Source: Amphiduros pacificus
Lineage: Eukaryota > Annelida > Polychaeta > Phyllodocida > Hesionidae
Direction of reading: 5' to 3'
DNA length: 64,000 nucleotides
Assembly: GCA_949316495.1 (NCBI GenBank)
Contig: OX439000.1
Span: forward strand, 48,773,720 to 48,837,719
The notes under the pieces were generated by a model, which searched no databases, was not told where the DNA came from, and worked only from the letters and a program-made list of their open reading frames with translations. The position numbers and the translations under genes are program-made. Positions 26,901 to 38,784 of the stretch are shown one piece after another; position 1 is the stretch's first letter; each line of letters starts with the position of its first letter.

Positions 26901-28889
26901 GACTATATAAGTGTACTTTGTGTTAACAAAATATACAAATCCATCTCCCACAGTTATCAAATACTCCTGATTGTGGAGACCCTATTGTGAGTGCTATCCC
27001 TTCATGAGCTGTTACATATCACAAGGAGGTTACATTGCGAGCTGAATATACAGTATATTTCATTGAATGTGGTGACAATTTCATCAGAGACATTCCATTT
27101 ATCACGAAGGAACATTGTGCTTATTTTGCATTAAATCACCAAATTCATCATCTCCTGAAGCCAAACATCTTCATAGTCTATAGGTAACGCTAATGATGTT
27201 GTCAGCGATAGTCGCCAAACAACCTTCCTCTTATTGCTTTACAAATATCCTGACTTACATAAATGGTACATTTCAAGTGACTATGACTAAGGAAGCCAAT
27301 ACGCAACATAAAAAAAATCAATAAATATTAATAATTGTAATGAAATAATTACAAGGTATTTTATTCTGCTTGGTTATAATAAAGATTTGGCTTTAAAACT
27401 GCTCAATGAAAACATTTTTCAGACATCTGAATATTCTCTGGTTTAAAACCTTCTTTAGACCAAAAATGAAATGATAAAAGAACTTAATATGCGTTTTTAG
27501 ACAAATGTCAGGATTAAGATATTGACTTACAATCGATGTAAAGTTAAGAAATCAAGTCTTTGAAGGTCTATGTATTGCCCAATAATAGATATGAAGAAAT
27601 GCATTCAAACTGAATGCTGTAAACATAAATAACAATAAAACATATTTGGAATAGATTTCATATTGCTCTGAAAGTTATATTATAAATTGTATTTGTTGCT
27701 GATGTCTGAAAACTGGCCTATTACTGTACTGAGCGATGGGAGGACAACTCGTTTTTATGAATGTCTGCCCCTCCCCTCTGAAAATGACTTCTATAAGCCT
27801 GAAACTTCATATTTTCCCTTAAATTATACCCTACTTTTTCTGCAGATATATTGAGATTCCTCAATATATTTTTCATAAAGTGGTCTCACCAATATTTTTT
27901 CCACTTTTCTCCACCCCTCTGAATGAATAAGGGTATGTTCCTTAATGATGATTTCCCCCTTTATCAGTTATCACATTAAATATGCAATTTTAAAATATAT
28001 GTCTCCAAATAATATGCAAATATAGTTGCGCAAAAGCCTGTTCGGCCCTTACCAGATATTAGTAATCTCCAGCCTACTTCTGGATTGCTATCTTGGATTG
28101 ACTGCGTTCACAGCTCGCGTCCCACAAATCACAATTGATCTGTACCCCCAATAATACCAGTGAATGCACTTTTGAAACAATATTATTCAATTTCTTTATC
28201 CCACATTTTATATCCTTTCCAGTCAGGAACCTTCTCTTAAGTCACGTCATGATGAGTCCTGTTTTCCTCATAATTGTCAGAGTCCATCATTGGGCAGGTA
28301 CCCCAAGAGAGATAATTTGTTTTTCGTCAGCGACTTTTCGACAATGGATGTTTCAACAACATCAGATAGTTGATTCTGAATATAATGTAATCTAATTTAC
28401 CAAAGAAGTAAACTGCATCAGCGAAAGGTCAGGTCGTATGAGCATGATGCGTTCGGATGGACCATTAATCACTCAGAGGGGTGTTAGGAAGTGAGTAGAG
28501 AGTAGGTCAAAACACTGCTTAATAGACTCTTCGGCGAGGAAAACAAACCGAGAGCCATTTTGTGATAGGGCCACAAGAAATCTTTGCTTTTTTCAACCGA
28601 TTTTCAGGCAATTTGGTTTCACTTTTGAATTGCCCAAGAACAAATAAACGCAACGCCATTCAAACTTGGAATCCTCAAGGTCAGCTGGTGTAATTTCACG
28701 GATTCTTTATACTGTACTGAGTAGGATATGTAAGCATGATTATCTCATTTGTTTGAGAAAAAAATAATTGAAATAAATATGATTCTTGTTGAAAAATTAG
28801 TTGAAAAAAATAGGAGTTGAAATAAATATGATTTTGTATGATCTGAACAGAATACAGGTTAAACCATTACAGGCACACAAACAATTGGC
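23919..28889. other. Long AT-rich stretch, no supported gene
   Basis: Several 60-85-codon frames are open (for example 25,266-25,475 and 25,491-25,724 on the plus strand), but none has a good acceptor, a domain motif or a length above chance. Two CCAATCAGAA words lie near 26,303 and 26,370. I see no repeats of note. Confidence 0.4.
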
Positions 28890-28965
28890 TCCCTGGATTG
28901 CAGGCCAATTTTGTAAAAAGAAAAGTTAAAAAATCCAGATATGTCTTTTAAAATAATACCGGGTA
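28890..28965 (+). repeat. 60-75 bp direct repeat, copy 1
   Basis: GCTCCCTGGATTGCAGGC followed by ATTTTG and CCAGATATG recurs at about 29,263-29,309. The pair brackets a relic of the TIR transposon family and the dispersed AGCGC-type module. Confidence 0.6.
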
Positions 28966-29155
28966 ATCGGTAGCAATTGGCTTATTTTAAGACTTTGTAC
29001 AAGTCGCCGGGAACTTTTAGCTTTAGTTTCGCACGTTGCAATTGAAAATATGATTCTTTTTAACCTTACAGACGTAAGTTTCATTTAGATGTAATATTGA
29101 AGGTACCGTGCGGCACCCACATATAATGACTGATTTTGTTTTTACAACATCGGCC
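28966..29155 (-). mobile_element. Relic of the GACGTC-rich TIR transposon
   Basis: Two stretches match the family seen whole at 34.5 and 57.2 kb, in the same order and orientation as the 57.2-kb copy: GCCGGGAACTTTTAGCT near 29,003 and ACCGTGCGGCACCCACATAT near 29,106. Clear terminal repeats are gone, so this is an old, heavily diverged fragment. Confidence 0.5.
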
Positions 29156-29189
29156 TGCAAACCAGGGAGGTGTTAGGACCTAATGATAA

Positions 29190-29240
29190 TAGTAATATTT
29201 ATATAGCGCTGATACCAGGCAAGTTTGTTCATAGCGCTGA
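29190..29240 (+). repeat. Dispersed AGCGC-type module
   Basis: About 50 bp (TTTATATAGCGCTGATACC ... TTCATAGCGCTG) recurs at 52,733-52,785 with substitutions. It looks like a conserved piece of a dispersed SINE or MITE family. Confidence 0.6.
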
Positions 29241-29311
29241 AACAGCTCCCTCGGTTGCAGCTCCCTGGAATACAGGCAGATTTTGCAAAAACCAGATATG
29301 CCTTAATAATA

Positions 29312-29459
29312 CCCCAGTCACATTTGCGTCGGTTTCAGTAAATTTGTATGATGTGACCAAACCCAATATCTCGCTTGTCCCTTAAGAACTTCCCGGTGCC
29401 CCTGGAAAGCTGGCCAATTCTCACTTCCCGGCCGGCTCCCGGCGCAAGTGTGACTTGGG
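29312..29459 (-). mobile_element. Short TIR transposon (148 bp), TA target
   Basis: The inverted ends CCCCAGTCACATTTGCG and CGCAAGTGTGACTTGGG are flanked on both sides by TA (29,310-29,311 and 29,460-29,461). The left 45 bp match one terminus and the right 40 bp match the other terminus of the 0.6-kb elements, so this is an internally deleted derivative. It lies in the same orientation as the 57.2-kb copy. It encodes nothing and would need a transposase in trans. A TA target fits the Tc1/mariner-like or IS630-related groups among others; the family is not proven. Confidence 0.85.
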
Positions 29460-29529
29460 TATATATGAACGCATTGGCTGAACTTCGGCTGGGTGCCGGC
29501 TGATCGCCAGGTAAGTGCTGGACGTTAGT

Positions 29530-29575
29530 TTCTGGCACCTGGAAGCCAGGAAGCCAGGAAGCCAGAAGATTCTTG
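29530..29575. repeat. Short 8-bp tandem repeat
   Basis: GGAAGCCA is repeated about three times. Confidence 0.7.
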
Positions 29576-30082
29576 TCCATCAGCTGGTAGTCAGCGTAGA
29601 TGTGACTCAATGGTGATTTTGAAAAGGCTTTGGGATAAAAATATTGGCTGACAAGTTCTCTGATGTAATGTCATGGGGTTATAGCTTATTATTAGCATAG
29701 CTTATTAACGATTCTTATTCAAAACAGTTGAGAGGTTCTCATGAGGAGAAATTAACATGGAGAGGTTGTTTATGGCATAGCATCGTTGATTTCAATCCAT
29801 CTTATGCCTCCATAAAAACACTTTAACTTGAAGTGTGAACTCATTATAATCTTGTCTATTGCAATTTCTTATCAATTATATATTAGAAAGGAGTTCCTAT
29901 TGCCCTTATACAGAGACTCATGTTTATCTCATAGCTAAGATACATAGGCAGGCCATATCAAAGCAGATAGATGTAGTTTACAAATCTCTTCATTAGGGTG
30001 ACACTGAAATGATTTGAGAAGAGTAATGAATATGTCCAGTGCAATGCAATAGTTTCAAATGTTTTATATTATTGTTTCACAG
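29576..30082. other. No gene seen
   Basis: AT-rich, without a supported feature. Confidence 0.4.
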
Positions 30083-30468
30083 GTTTGATTATTGGCACAT
30101 GCCTTCACTTTTGGCCAGATTGACACTCAACATTTTGCCTCGATCCACATTTCCAGACAAACATGGAGAATACTTATTCCAGACGATATGACAATTCATC
30201 AATCTATAACACATACCTGCAAACAATGTTCATTCTGGTATTGAGTCCAACAGATCAAGAAACTATTATTCCAGAAAAAATAATTTTCAAGATCTTCAAA
30301 ATGTGTTGTCCAAATCTGACCATGTCAGCCCTTATAGAAAGTCACATGTCATCTGTATGTAAGGAGGCAAACTGTGAAAGCGTTGATACCAAGATGGTTG
30401 GAAGAAGGCTGAAACTTTCCCTAAAATCTCTCAAGGGCCTAACACATAATGAGTGGCAACATATTTAG
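30083..30468 (+). CDS. Candidate exon or decayed coding segment, unknown
   Basis: A strong acceptor (ATTATTGTTTCACAG, AG at 30081-30082) opens a 36-codon frame (FDYWHMPSLLARLTLN...). From an ATG at 30,163 a second, overlapping frame of 101 codons runs to TAG at 30,468 (...CPNLTMSALIESHMSS..., ...KMVGRRLKLSLKSLK). Both read like protein, which suggests either a real small gene in one frame or decayed coding sequence. No domain is recognisable, and 100-codon frames are expected a few times by chance in this window. Confidence 0.25.
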
Positions 30469-32326
30469 TTGTATTCAGTTCTATTGTTGCACACTAGTTC
30501 CTGTCTTATTATATGAACTACATTTATCAACTTGAAACCTTAATCAAGCCAAAGGATTATTTTTGTTAATGCCGTTTACAGTCATTAAATGAGGATGAAT
30601 TTCAATGTCATTGGTTGAAGGCTACCTCAGAATCTATTAAGGCTCAACATGTAATGTTTTGTTTGGGTTACTTAATCAAGATAAGAGTAGAGTATATAAT
30701 GCATTTTAGATACTAACAACATTTTACATTGATATTTTTGTGCTATGGGCTTTGGTTATGATGCACAGTGACTGTTGAGTGAATGAAAGGTCAGTTATAA
30801 TCTCATATCGTAGCAACTGATGTCATTATCAAGCATTTCGCCTTTCAAAAGGAAATGGCTTGACCACCTCATGCCTTGGTTAATCCCCTCCTGGTGTCAA
30901 AACACCATTATATGCTATTTGCATTGGATGTACTTTGCTGCATGTTGGCTTTCTTTTGATTATATTTGCTTCTAACACAGATTTTTGACGAATAATTTAG
31001 AATAATTGTACACTGATTATTGTACAGGACATAAGCTTGAGCTTTACCTGAAATATGAATTAAAGGTAATATGAAATATGTTATTAATATTTTGGTTATC
31101 TCAGACAAAGAAAGCTGTGTAAAATGATATTATTTCCCTTCACTATCCTTTGTGCGGGGATGTTTTTTAACACAGATAAACACACCAATGAAAGTATTAA
31201 GAAGATGCTCTACCGAAATAAACTAAAAGGTCGAATGCATTTTTAAGTCTATCAGATATATATATATATATATAGAGTTTAAACATATTCTTGAACACTT
31301 AAGTGATCCTCTGCATTTTCTCTTGTGGTTCTTTTGGTTGAATGTACTCACTAACTTCACAATGTTTAAATATGTGTATTTTCTAACTATTTACAGATAT
31401 AATTTATGATATATGATCATTCGCGCATATTGTATTTGGTTTTATTTTTTATTCTTTTATTTACATCATCTGACGTGAGTGAGATCCAATGGTGTTTATG
31501 GTCATACACGTAATCTGATTAAACACAAGTTCCTTAAAGCTGTTATAAAATCAGATTTTCAAGCACTCACATTGTATAAATGTATATACCCTAAACTTTG
31601 CAATAAAATATATTTACCCATCACATTACCCCTACATAAGTAGTGCTATTTGAAAATAGACCATTCTTCTCCTAAATCCAAATCATCCATTGAGTACTTT
31701 GTCACCAAATGCTGCCCAGCTGGCCAGTGATCTGGTGCAAACACCTGCAGAATAAAGAGTTGCTAACGATGGAGTACGAGCAGATTTGACCACTTGAATG
31801 ATCGGAATTGCAGAGTCCTGTTTGTCCATTACTGTTTGTCTATTGGTACGGGCTTAACACACTCAGTGACCACAATATTGGTTACATGAGTACAGCATAG
31901 TACAATGCACTTTTTGCAAAACACAATAATCCTGGCAGATATATTTGGTTCTGGCAGATGTACTTGGTTCAGTGAGATAGCTTGAATGCATCACAGTATC
32001 ATGATGGCATATCATTTAAACACATAAAGTGCGTCTGTGACCCACGTGATTCCATGAAGGCTTTAAACGGGAAACGTTAAAAACATGAGGATATTGAACT
32101 TTAAAAAGACCAATTTGAATTTGGCGTAATATTGGGCAAGAAAGGAACTTTGCCACGACCATCACCAATTAGAAAAAACTGACTTAGGTTATGAAATACC
32201 TCGTGTATATTGTCAATGTATACCCAAATACCAATGGTCGTATTCGTATGTTGCAATCTGAATCCAAACCTGCTAAAAGTTTATGATTAATAATGTTTTT
32301 ATTTTCTTAAAAGGATTAGTATGTTA
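30469..32326. other. No gene seen; short TA run
   Basis: AT-rich sequence. A short (TA)n tract lies at 31,256-31,274. No supported coding or RNA feature. Confidence 0.45.
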
Positions 32327-32635
32327 TCAGGGGATGGAATGTGGCTCGGGTTGTAAGACGTCTTTCTCCCACATAATAGGTCTGGGGTTTGAATCCCAGT
32401 CACATGCACGTTGGTTATGCTGCATGGTCGATAAAGGGGAATATCCGCTACCGAGTTGTTTCCCATTCCAGCCAGTGCTCCACGGCAGGTTATCAAAGGC
32501 TGTGGTTTGTGTTATTATGTCTTTGTGATTATGTAAAAGAAAAATCCCCAGTACTCTTCAAAAAGAGTGGGACATTGAGTCCCGATTACAGGCTTCTATC
32601 TGACCTGATATAGCCAGAACGGTGCTGAAAATATC
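32327..32635 (+). mobile_element. tRNA-headed SINE (family 2)
   Basis: The element begins with a diverged tRNA-like head (TGGCTCGGGTTG as A box; GGTTTGAATCCC as B box, near 32,377). Its 3' body contains AAATCCCCAGTACTCTTC, GAGTGGGACATTGAGTCCC and TCTGACCTGATATAGCC. The last 95 bp recur at 45,270-45,355. The ends and target duplication are not clear. Frames open across it (for example 32,283-32,528) are incidental. Confidence 0.72.
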
Positions 32636-33291
32636 GTTTACATAAATATATCAAGGAAAATCAAAGGATAATAATAACTTGAACATTTGTGAAACTAACT
32701 GAGTAAAAATTATATTAGTGCACTCTCCCACGCACTCCACCGAAATGCCAATCACAATTACGGTGATTGACACAACATGTTTTAATTAATTTGGATGGGC
32801 TCAGCTGTGTCTCGAAGTGGTGATTGTCACATTGTGATTATCAGTAAAATGTCATCTAGGTCTGAGGTCACTGTAAATGCACTGCCTGGTGTGGCTGCCT
32901 GGATTGTCAGGTGCATTAAAGTAAGCTGATAATGTTTCATTTCTGACATATATTTCCACTCGATATTTGTTTGGTTTAATAGAAGCATTTGCGACATTCT
33001 TAATCAAGATTGGTGAACTGTCATAAAGAGGAAGGTTAGATTCTGAATAAGAAACAAATTCTTTGGCAGATTATTGAAGCCAACCAACCTTATTCAGGTC
33101 AATTTTAGTGTTAAAGCAGCAATGGACAAATAGTAAACCACTGGGCAAACAGGCCTCTGTAAGCCAAATATTACTCCTAGACACTGTCCCAACCTGAAGG
33201 TGCCAATTGTAAGAAAACCTTTTCATAGCAGTGCACGTGTTTGCGCTAGATCACTGGTCAGCTGGGAAAACTTTGTTGACGATGTGTTCAA
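32636..33291. other. No gene seen
   Basis: AT-rich without a supported feature. Confidence 0.4.
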
Positions 33292-33650
33292 TGGTTGATT
33301 AAGATTTCAACAGAAGACTCACCTACATTCAAATGGCAGAGAACAGACATTTATGTCGGGATAATACGATGCGTAACAACATTTTGGTCTCAAAAGTGCT
33401 GATTGCTGGTTTCATGAATGATTTGGAACTTTTATATTTTAAATGCTGATTGAGGCTAATGAACCTGAATGTATGCCTATCTATTGCATATTAATCACAG
33501 TCTACCTTTCAATTAAGGTTCTTTATTTCCGTACGTTGTTAGGCCGTGAACAGTATTTTGAGTTAATTTCTAACCACCTTTCACTCATCTCGATTCCAGT
33601 GCATTCAGAGCTTGGGTACCACAATAACAAATGATTTCAACCCAAACAAG
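33292..33650 (+). repeat. Diverged tandem duplication, unit 1
   Basis: This unit and the next (33,651-34,050) share the same order of segments: GATTAAGATTT, TTCAAATGGCA, GGGATAA, TGAGGCTAATGAAC, TATTGCATATT, CAGTCTAC and TTTCTAACCA. Each ends near ACCACAATAACAAATGAT. Divergence is large (my estimate is 25-30% plus indels), so the duplication is old. No coding signal. Confidence 0.75.
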
Positions 33651-34050
33651 GGATGATTAAGATTTAGGCAGAATACTTCTTTCAAATGGCACAGGAATAT
33701 ATGTTGGGATAACATGATGGGTATTAACAATTGATTGCGAAAAAAGATTAGAGTATACATATATATATTATGACAAGAAAATGTGCCTCAAAATCTGATT
33801 CAATGATTTGGCATTGCTGATTCGAATATCAATTAATATCCGGCATCCATTTTTTAAAATTTTCGTTGAGGCTAATGAACTTGAATTTATTTATATTTAT
33901 TGCATATTGTTTCTTTACAGTCTACTCTTCAATTACAGACCTTTTGACACCTTTTGAGGCAATTTCTAACCAATTTCAGCAATATTAGGTTCAGTGCTTT
34001 CGCAGCTTGGCTACCACCATAACAAATGATATTGCCCCAAACACAAGTAC
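33651..34050 (+). repeat. Diverged tandem duplication, unit 2
   Basis: Second copy of the 33,292-33,650 unit, longer because of an AT-rich insertion near 33,755-33,860. Confidence 0.75.
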
Positions 34051-34166
34051 CTGTCAATGCATTCCCAACTCAATTCTATTCAATATGTGTAGATGTGTTT
34101 TTTTTTCAAGATGTTTTCATTACATTTATAAGCATAGAACTTCATCATATGTCCGCTATAACTGAG

Positions 34167-34475
34167 CTATTTGAAAATGCAATATAATAACTTATGATAC
34201 AAAGATAAAACATACATGAGTAGTAATGCTTCTAGTTGAGACACAGCTGATGTCTCCGTTTGCAATGCAGCATGGGCAGAATTTAAAAGCATAAATTTGT
34301 CAATCCAGATTTCATGTTTAATCAATATTACGTTATCGAACATTGTGAAGAAGCGAATTGAGTCATGATTGCAGCCTCGTCTCCTGAATGCAAATAGGGA
34401 TGCTGCCTTCACTGATTGGTAGAACAGGATTGATGACACAAAGCGACCTTCTCTCAGTATGTTGGACTTGACTAA
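34167..34475 (-). other. Open minus-strand frame, unknown
   Basis: About 103 codons are open on the minus strand up to the edge of the transposon at 34,478, which supplies the first few codons of the longer frame. The composition looks like protein (AASLFAFRRRGCNHDSIRFF...), but there is no start codon or acceptor outside the transposon and no known motif. The length is near what chance gives. If real, the transposon interrupted it. Confidence 0.18.
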
Positions 34476-34477
34476 TG

Positions 34478-35123
34478 CCTCAGTCACATTTGCACCGGGT
34501 GCCGGCCGGGCAGTAACAATCGGCCGACTTCACAGTCTGCCGGGCGCCGGGGAGTTTATAAGCAATAATCTGAGATATGCCGTAGCTGTGGTCACATTAT
34601 TAAAGGGCACCGCACGGCACGTGCAAGACTGAATGACACAGACGTCTGCAGGATATCTTAAAGACGTCTGAATCATTGACAGACGTCTGAAAGACATCCT
34701 AAAGACGTCTGTCTCATTTGACAGACGTCTGAAAGACATCTTAAAGACGTCTATGATATATCGCAGGGAGCCCGTGCGATCATCTGACGATGGTCTATGA
34801 ACACATGAAATAAATATAATCCTATTTTCACCGCACGATGCCACCGGCAGCCCTAAGATAATCTGCCGATGTCCCTGCGGGACACTGCCGGGACCCTGCC
34901 GTGCACTTTAAGATGATATTTGCTGATAAGACATCGGGGAAACGCCGGCAACTTTTATGTTCAAGATAAAAGTTCCCGATGACCCGCCCGACGTCTTAAA
35001 GATGCCCAATTGTGGCCGATGATCTCCCGGTGCCCGCACGGCAATCTGAAATGCCTGCCGATTTTGAAAAAAATACCCATCGGCCGGGCATCTTTACTGA
35101 AATCGGCGCAAATGTGACTGAGG
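34478..35123 (+). mobile_element. TIR transposon, non-autonomous, 646 bp
   Basis: The inverted ends are CCTCAGTCACATTTGCACC on the left and, reversed, CCTCAGTCACATTTGCGCC on the right. The flanks are TG and TA, read as a mutated TA duplication. The interior is strikingly G+C-rich for this genome and holds six AGACGTCT palindromes between 34,639 and 34,752 plus one further GACGTC near 34,989, which could form hairpins. There is no transposase. The copy at 57.2 kb is the same element in opposite orientation, and a 148-bp derivative lies at 29.3 kb. It is a MITE-like family I cannot match to a named one. Confidence 0.85.
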
Positions 35124-37339
35124 TATAAAGCGGCACGGTGTCACGTTTAGAGTATCATGTTCAAAACAAAAAGGGCATTTCATTCTCTATACAAAAACAT
35201 GTGCACATCAAACTAGGCTACCACCAAATAAGAACCTTAATTAGTTCTCAGATGAAATCTATATTGGCATATGGCTAAACAGTTAAAGTCAAACAGCTGT
35301 CTCCATAACAAACGTATTCTACACAGGCAATCGTCTCACATCTGTGATGATAAAGGCGATGGTTACCAACTGAGCACCTTGTGCGATTCCTCACACCGAC
35401 TCTGTGTGGCTGGCCTTCACATATTCATTGTAGAATGTCATTGGGATGCTAGATAATTCTGCAAAGTATTGATTGAAATATGATACAAATAAGAAGCTGG
35501 CTTGTTATTCCAAGGAGGTAATCTAGCACCCTGCCTTAGGGATAACCAAGGCCAGACATTATCTTCCCACAGATCTCTTGCACATAGGTAGTATCCATGG
35601 GGTGGTAATCATATCAATTATTATCACATTTGTCCTCTCCTATCATATGCGCAGCTGTGCTGTTGAAATCGTAGGATGTTATGCTTTTTAAAAGGAACAC
35701 ATATTTGCCACATATGTGAGACTTATGTGTAGTCATATGTGGATATCATAAAATTGAGATAATGTCTCCATGTTGTTATTACCAACCAATTAACTGAAAC
35801 TAATTAAACGAAGGTAAACTTATTCCACAAGTCAAATTTCTTATAAATGTCCTTTAAATTTCTGCATGAATGTTTTTCAACTCACGCAACAACCCACATA
35901 AAAATGTCCCTTTGCTTGGTTTGAGAAGCAAGCGAGACTGAAATACCGAGAAATAGGTCCGCAAAGTTCATGGAATAAACTTGAATGATAAATTCTTGAA
36001 TACTTCAGAATATCTTACATTTCCATGGAACATGAATGTTTCTGAGCGGGTTTGAGGATTGGAAAAGCCTAATATCTGATCGTAAACCTGCCACTTGATA
36101 TCTATATTCGCTTGATTGCAAAACATAAAGAAAGATTTTGGCCCAATATCTTGTTATGTCCGACATGAGCATTATTGATAAATGGCAAAACAAGGCAAAC
36201 TCCATTTAAGACAAAATGATGCCGCATATATTTGATATAAAATATAAAAATGAGAGATAACATATAGATATCTCCTCTGCTCATATTCATAAACATATTC
36301 CCAACTCTTCAAGATGTAACGGATAATGCTTTATTCGTTCATGTAAAGATAAAATGCTGATTGACTATTTTATATAACTCTCATATTTTAGAGGTCGAGT
36401 TCACAATGCACAAACTAAGTTATATCTTGGATAGGGTTGGATATTAAAAAGAATACAAAGTTTTGTTTAAGAATCGGGTTTCAGAAATGAAGATGTGCAT
36501 CAGATAACAGTAACTCTAAGGACTCATTTCAATTAACCTTTAAGAAATGTTCTATCGTCATGGATAAAATGTTTTAAGAACCTTACGAGAGTAAAAAAGA
36601 AAGTAAACATGCCAGTCAGTTCATAGAGAAGCTTATGAATATATTAAGATGGGATCAGCACTATAAAAGTAACTGCCTTACAATCTACCATTTGGAATAA
36701 TAGGGACACGCCTTGATGAAATCAGTTGGTTTCATATACTTTATATTCTATTTTCATTTAATCATAAAAAATCCTTTCTAAGGGGATATATTAACCACAG
36801 TGCGCGAATTACATCTGATTAAAATTCTATTTGCCCAAGTCTAAAATAATTTTGATTAATGAATGGTGTCATAGCTCAAACTGGTATTTGGATTTTATTT
36901 GGTCTAGTTTTATTAACTTGAACATTACATTTAATTATAAGTCGACTAGAAAATTCTCGACATAGTTTTGTTTTGCATTGGCTAAAATACCTTTTCTGTT
37001 ATCACCGTATAGTTTCTATATTTTTGTTGCATATTTTGCTACAAGAACTAGTTGAAGCCAATTTCATTTACATGTGGACCCCCAAGGCAAATGTCACGAT
37101 GTGACTGACATCCCATTACATTTGTTAACCGATTTTGAAAAAAAGCGGAAGAAATTTGAGCTAAATGAAAAAATAGACGGAAGAAACACTGGACGTGTTA
37201 TTCCAAGTTTCCGAATCCAGGCACGCTTGTCTGTCAATACTAACATACATGTTATCGCACTACCTCGTTTCAACACTAGTGAGAAAGTATCTATAACATT
37301 ATATATTATGTTACAAAAGCAATACATATGATAATGATG
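35124..37339. other. No supported gene
   Basis: AT-rich. A plus-strand frame at 37,074-37,331 (LLTDFEKKRKKFELNEKI...) reads like protein but has no acceptor and no motif. It adjoins the LINE fragment, which is on the other strand. Confidence 0.35.
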
Positions 37340-37572
37340 ATGATGATTTCAAATTAGTCCTGGGTACCATGTATTCATTTTTATCATTTGATCGGAGTCC
37401 CATACCTAACTATTTATAATTTAATAACTGAGATAGGTATTGTGGGGCAAAGCCATTTTGCACCTTCCATGTTAATAAAGATATTTTAAAGTCAATCCTT
37501 GCCTCTACAGGCAACCAATGTAGATCCATAAGTTTTTGTGTAATATGATCTCTCTTCTTACGTTTACCTACT
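37340..37572 (-). mobile_element. LINE reverse-transcriptase C-terminal fragment
   Basis: On the minus strand from about 37,565 the translation contains HITQKLMDLHWLPVEARIDF, then FAPQYLSQLLNY, then LRSND and MVPRTN. The LHWLPVxxRIxFKI ... APxYLxxLL ... VPRT order is characteristic of the C-terminal part of reverse transcriptases from CR1/L2/Jockey-type non-LTR retrotransposons. A stop codon interrupts the frame after the LLNYK segment. The rest of the ORF is absent, so this is a dead, truncated copy. An (ATC)n-like run lies just beyond its 3' side near 37,331-37,349. Confidence 0.85.
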
Positions 37573-37850
37573 CTGGTCATAGTCATACCCCACCGCTAAC
37601 ATAGTCATACCCGACCCTTCCATAGTCATACCCCACCCCTAACATATTCATACCCGACCCTACCATAGTCATACCCCACCCTTAACATAGTCATATCCGA
37701 CCCTACCATAGTCATACCCCACCCCTAACATAGTCATACCCGACCCTTCCATAGTCATGCCCCACACCCACCACAAACATAACCCACTCTATCATATACA
37801 TACTAAACCCCACCAATGACATACCCCACCCAGACCGTACGTAAACCCCA
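37573..37850. repeat. ~22-bp tandem array, alternating 21/22-bp units
   Basis: CATAGTCATACC followed alternately by CCACCCCTAA and CGACCCTTC gives a dimeric unit of about 43 bp, repeated about four times to about 37,750. It then decays into CATACCCCACC-like remnants to about 37,850. It directly abuts the LINE fragment. Confidence 0.88.
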
Positions 37851-38784
37851 TAACGAAAAGAATGTCTTTGGAACATTCCACCTTTTACAGGCACGAATAC
37901 ATCACAATATTCACCTACATCTGAGAAATGGTCGGAAAATATATATCTTGTCGGTTGAGCTGCAATAGATACGACTTTATTGCATTGTAAAAATGTATTT
38001 TCATGGTATATTGATAGAGTCATTTTATTGTCGATCTTATACCTAGCGTTATTCAGAATCCTGTTTTGGTCACCTCGGAACTTCCAATACTGTTGAATAT
38101 AATCTTTGCCTATTGTTTATATAAATGTGGACGGGACTGATTTTAAATTAATGATGAAATATTCTTAAAATTCAAATGTATTGATATATCCGTGAATTTT
38201 GATTAATTTAACTAATTGATAACAATCTCACATTTACCAATTATTCTAGGAACTAGTGATCTAATTAATTGTCCACTTTACTGATTTAAGCATGGTGAAC
38301 ACGTTATTTTGGAGTTTGGAGAATAACATTCAAAGCCTTTTGTTTAATCATTTTGCAAGCGAAACATGTTATTAAACGATATGGCTATTTTTCTCAGTTT
38401 GAAAGTGCTTTTCACTTAAAAAGAGAAAATTAGTCATTGTCAAGAAACCTGATATTGAATCACTCATCGGCACATTTTGCAGACGGCAATTTAATTAAGG
38501 TAACAAATTAAGCGACTTGAATGTTAATGGATTGCTCAACTAATCTAGGCAGGTGAACAATGCCTGCAGTAATATGGCTTATGTCATTGAAAAAGAAAAG
38601 AAATTTATGGTTAAATAATTACTTGATAATCTTACCACCAAAGCACTCTGGACACATGCACGAATGCAATTTTGACGGTCTGTCATATTAGACAGTCTGA
38701 TCACGCCACCTGTCAAATTATACACTCTCTCAGGATGAAAGCTGTTAAGATGACCCAAACCAAAGCTACCTGTCTGGATGGTCT
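37851..38784. other. No gene seen
   Basis: AT-rich, without a supported feature. Confidence 0.4.

Noticed and set aside
32283-32613. Open frames across the family-2 SINE
   Set aside because: They lie within a non-coding SINE.
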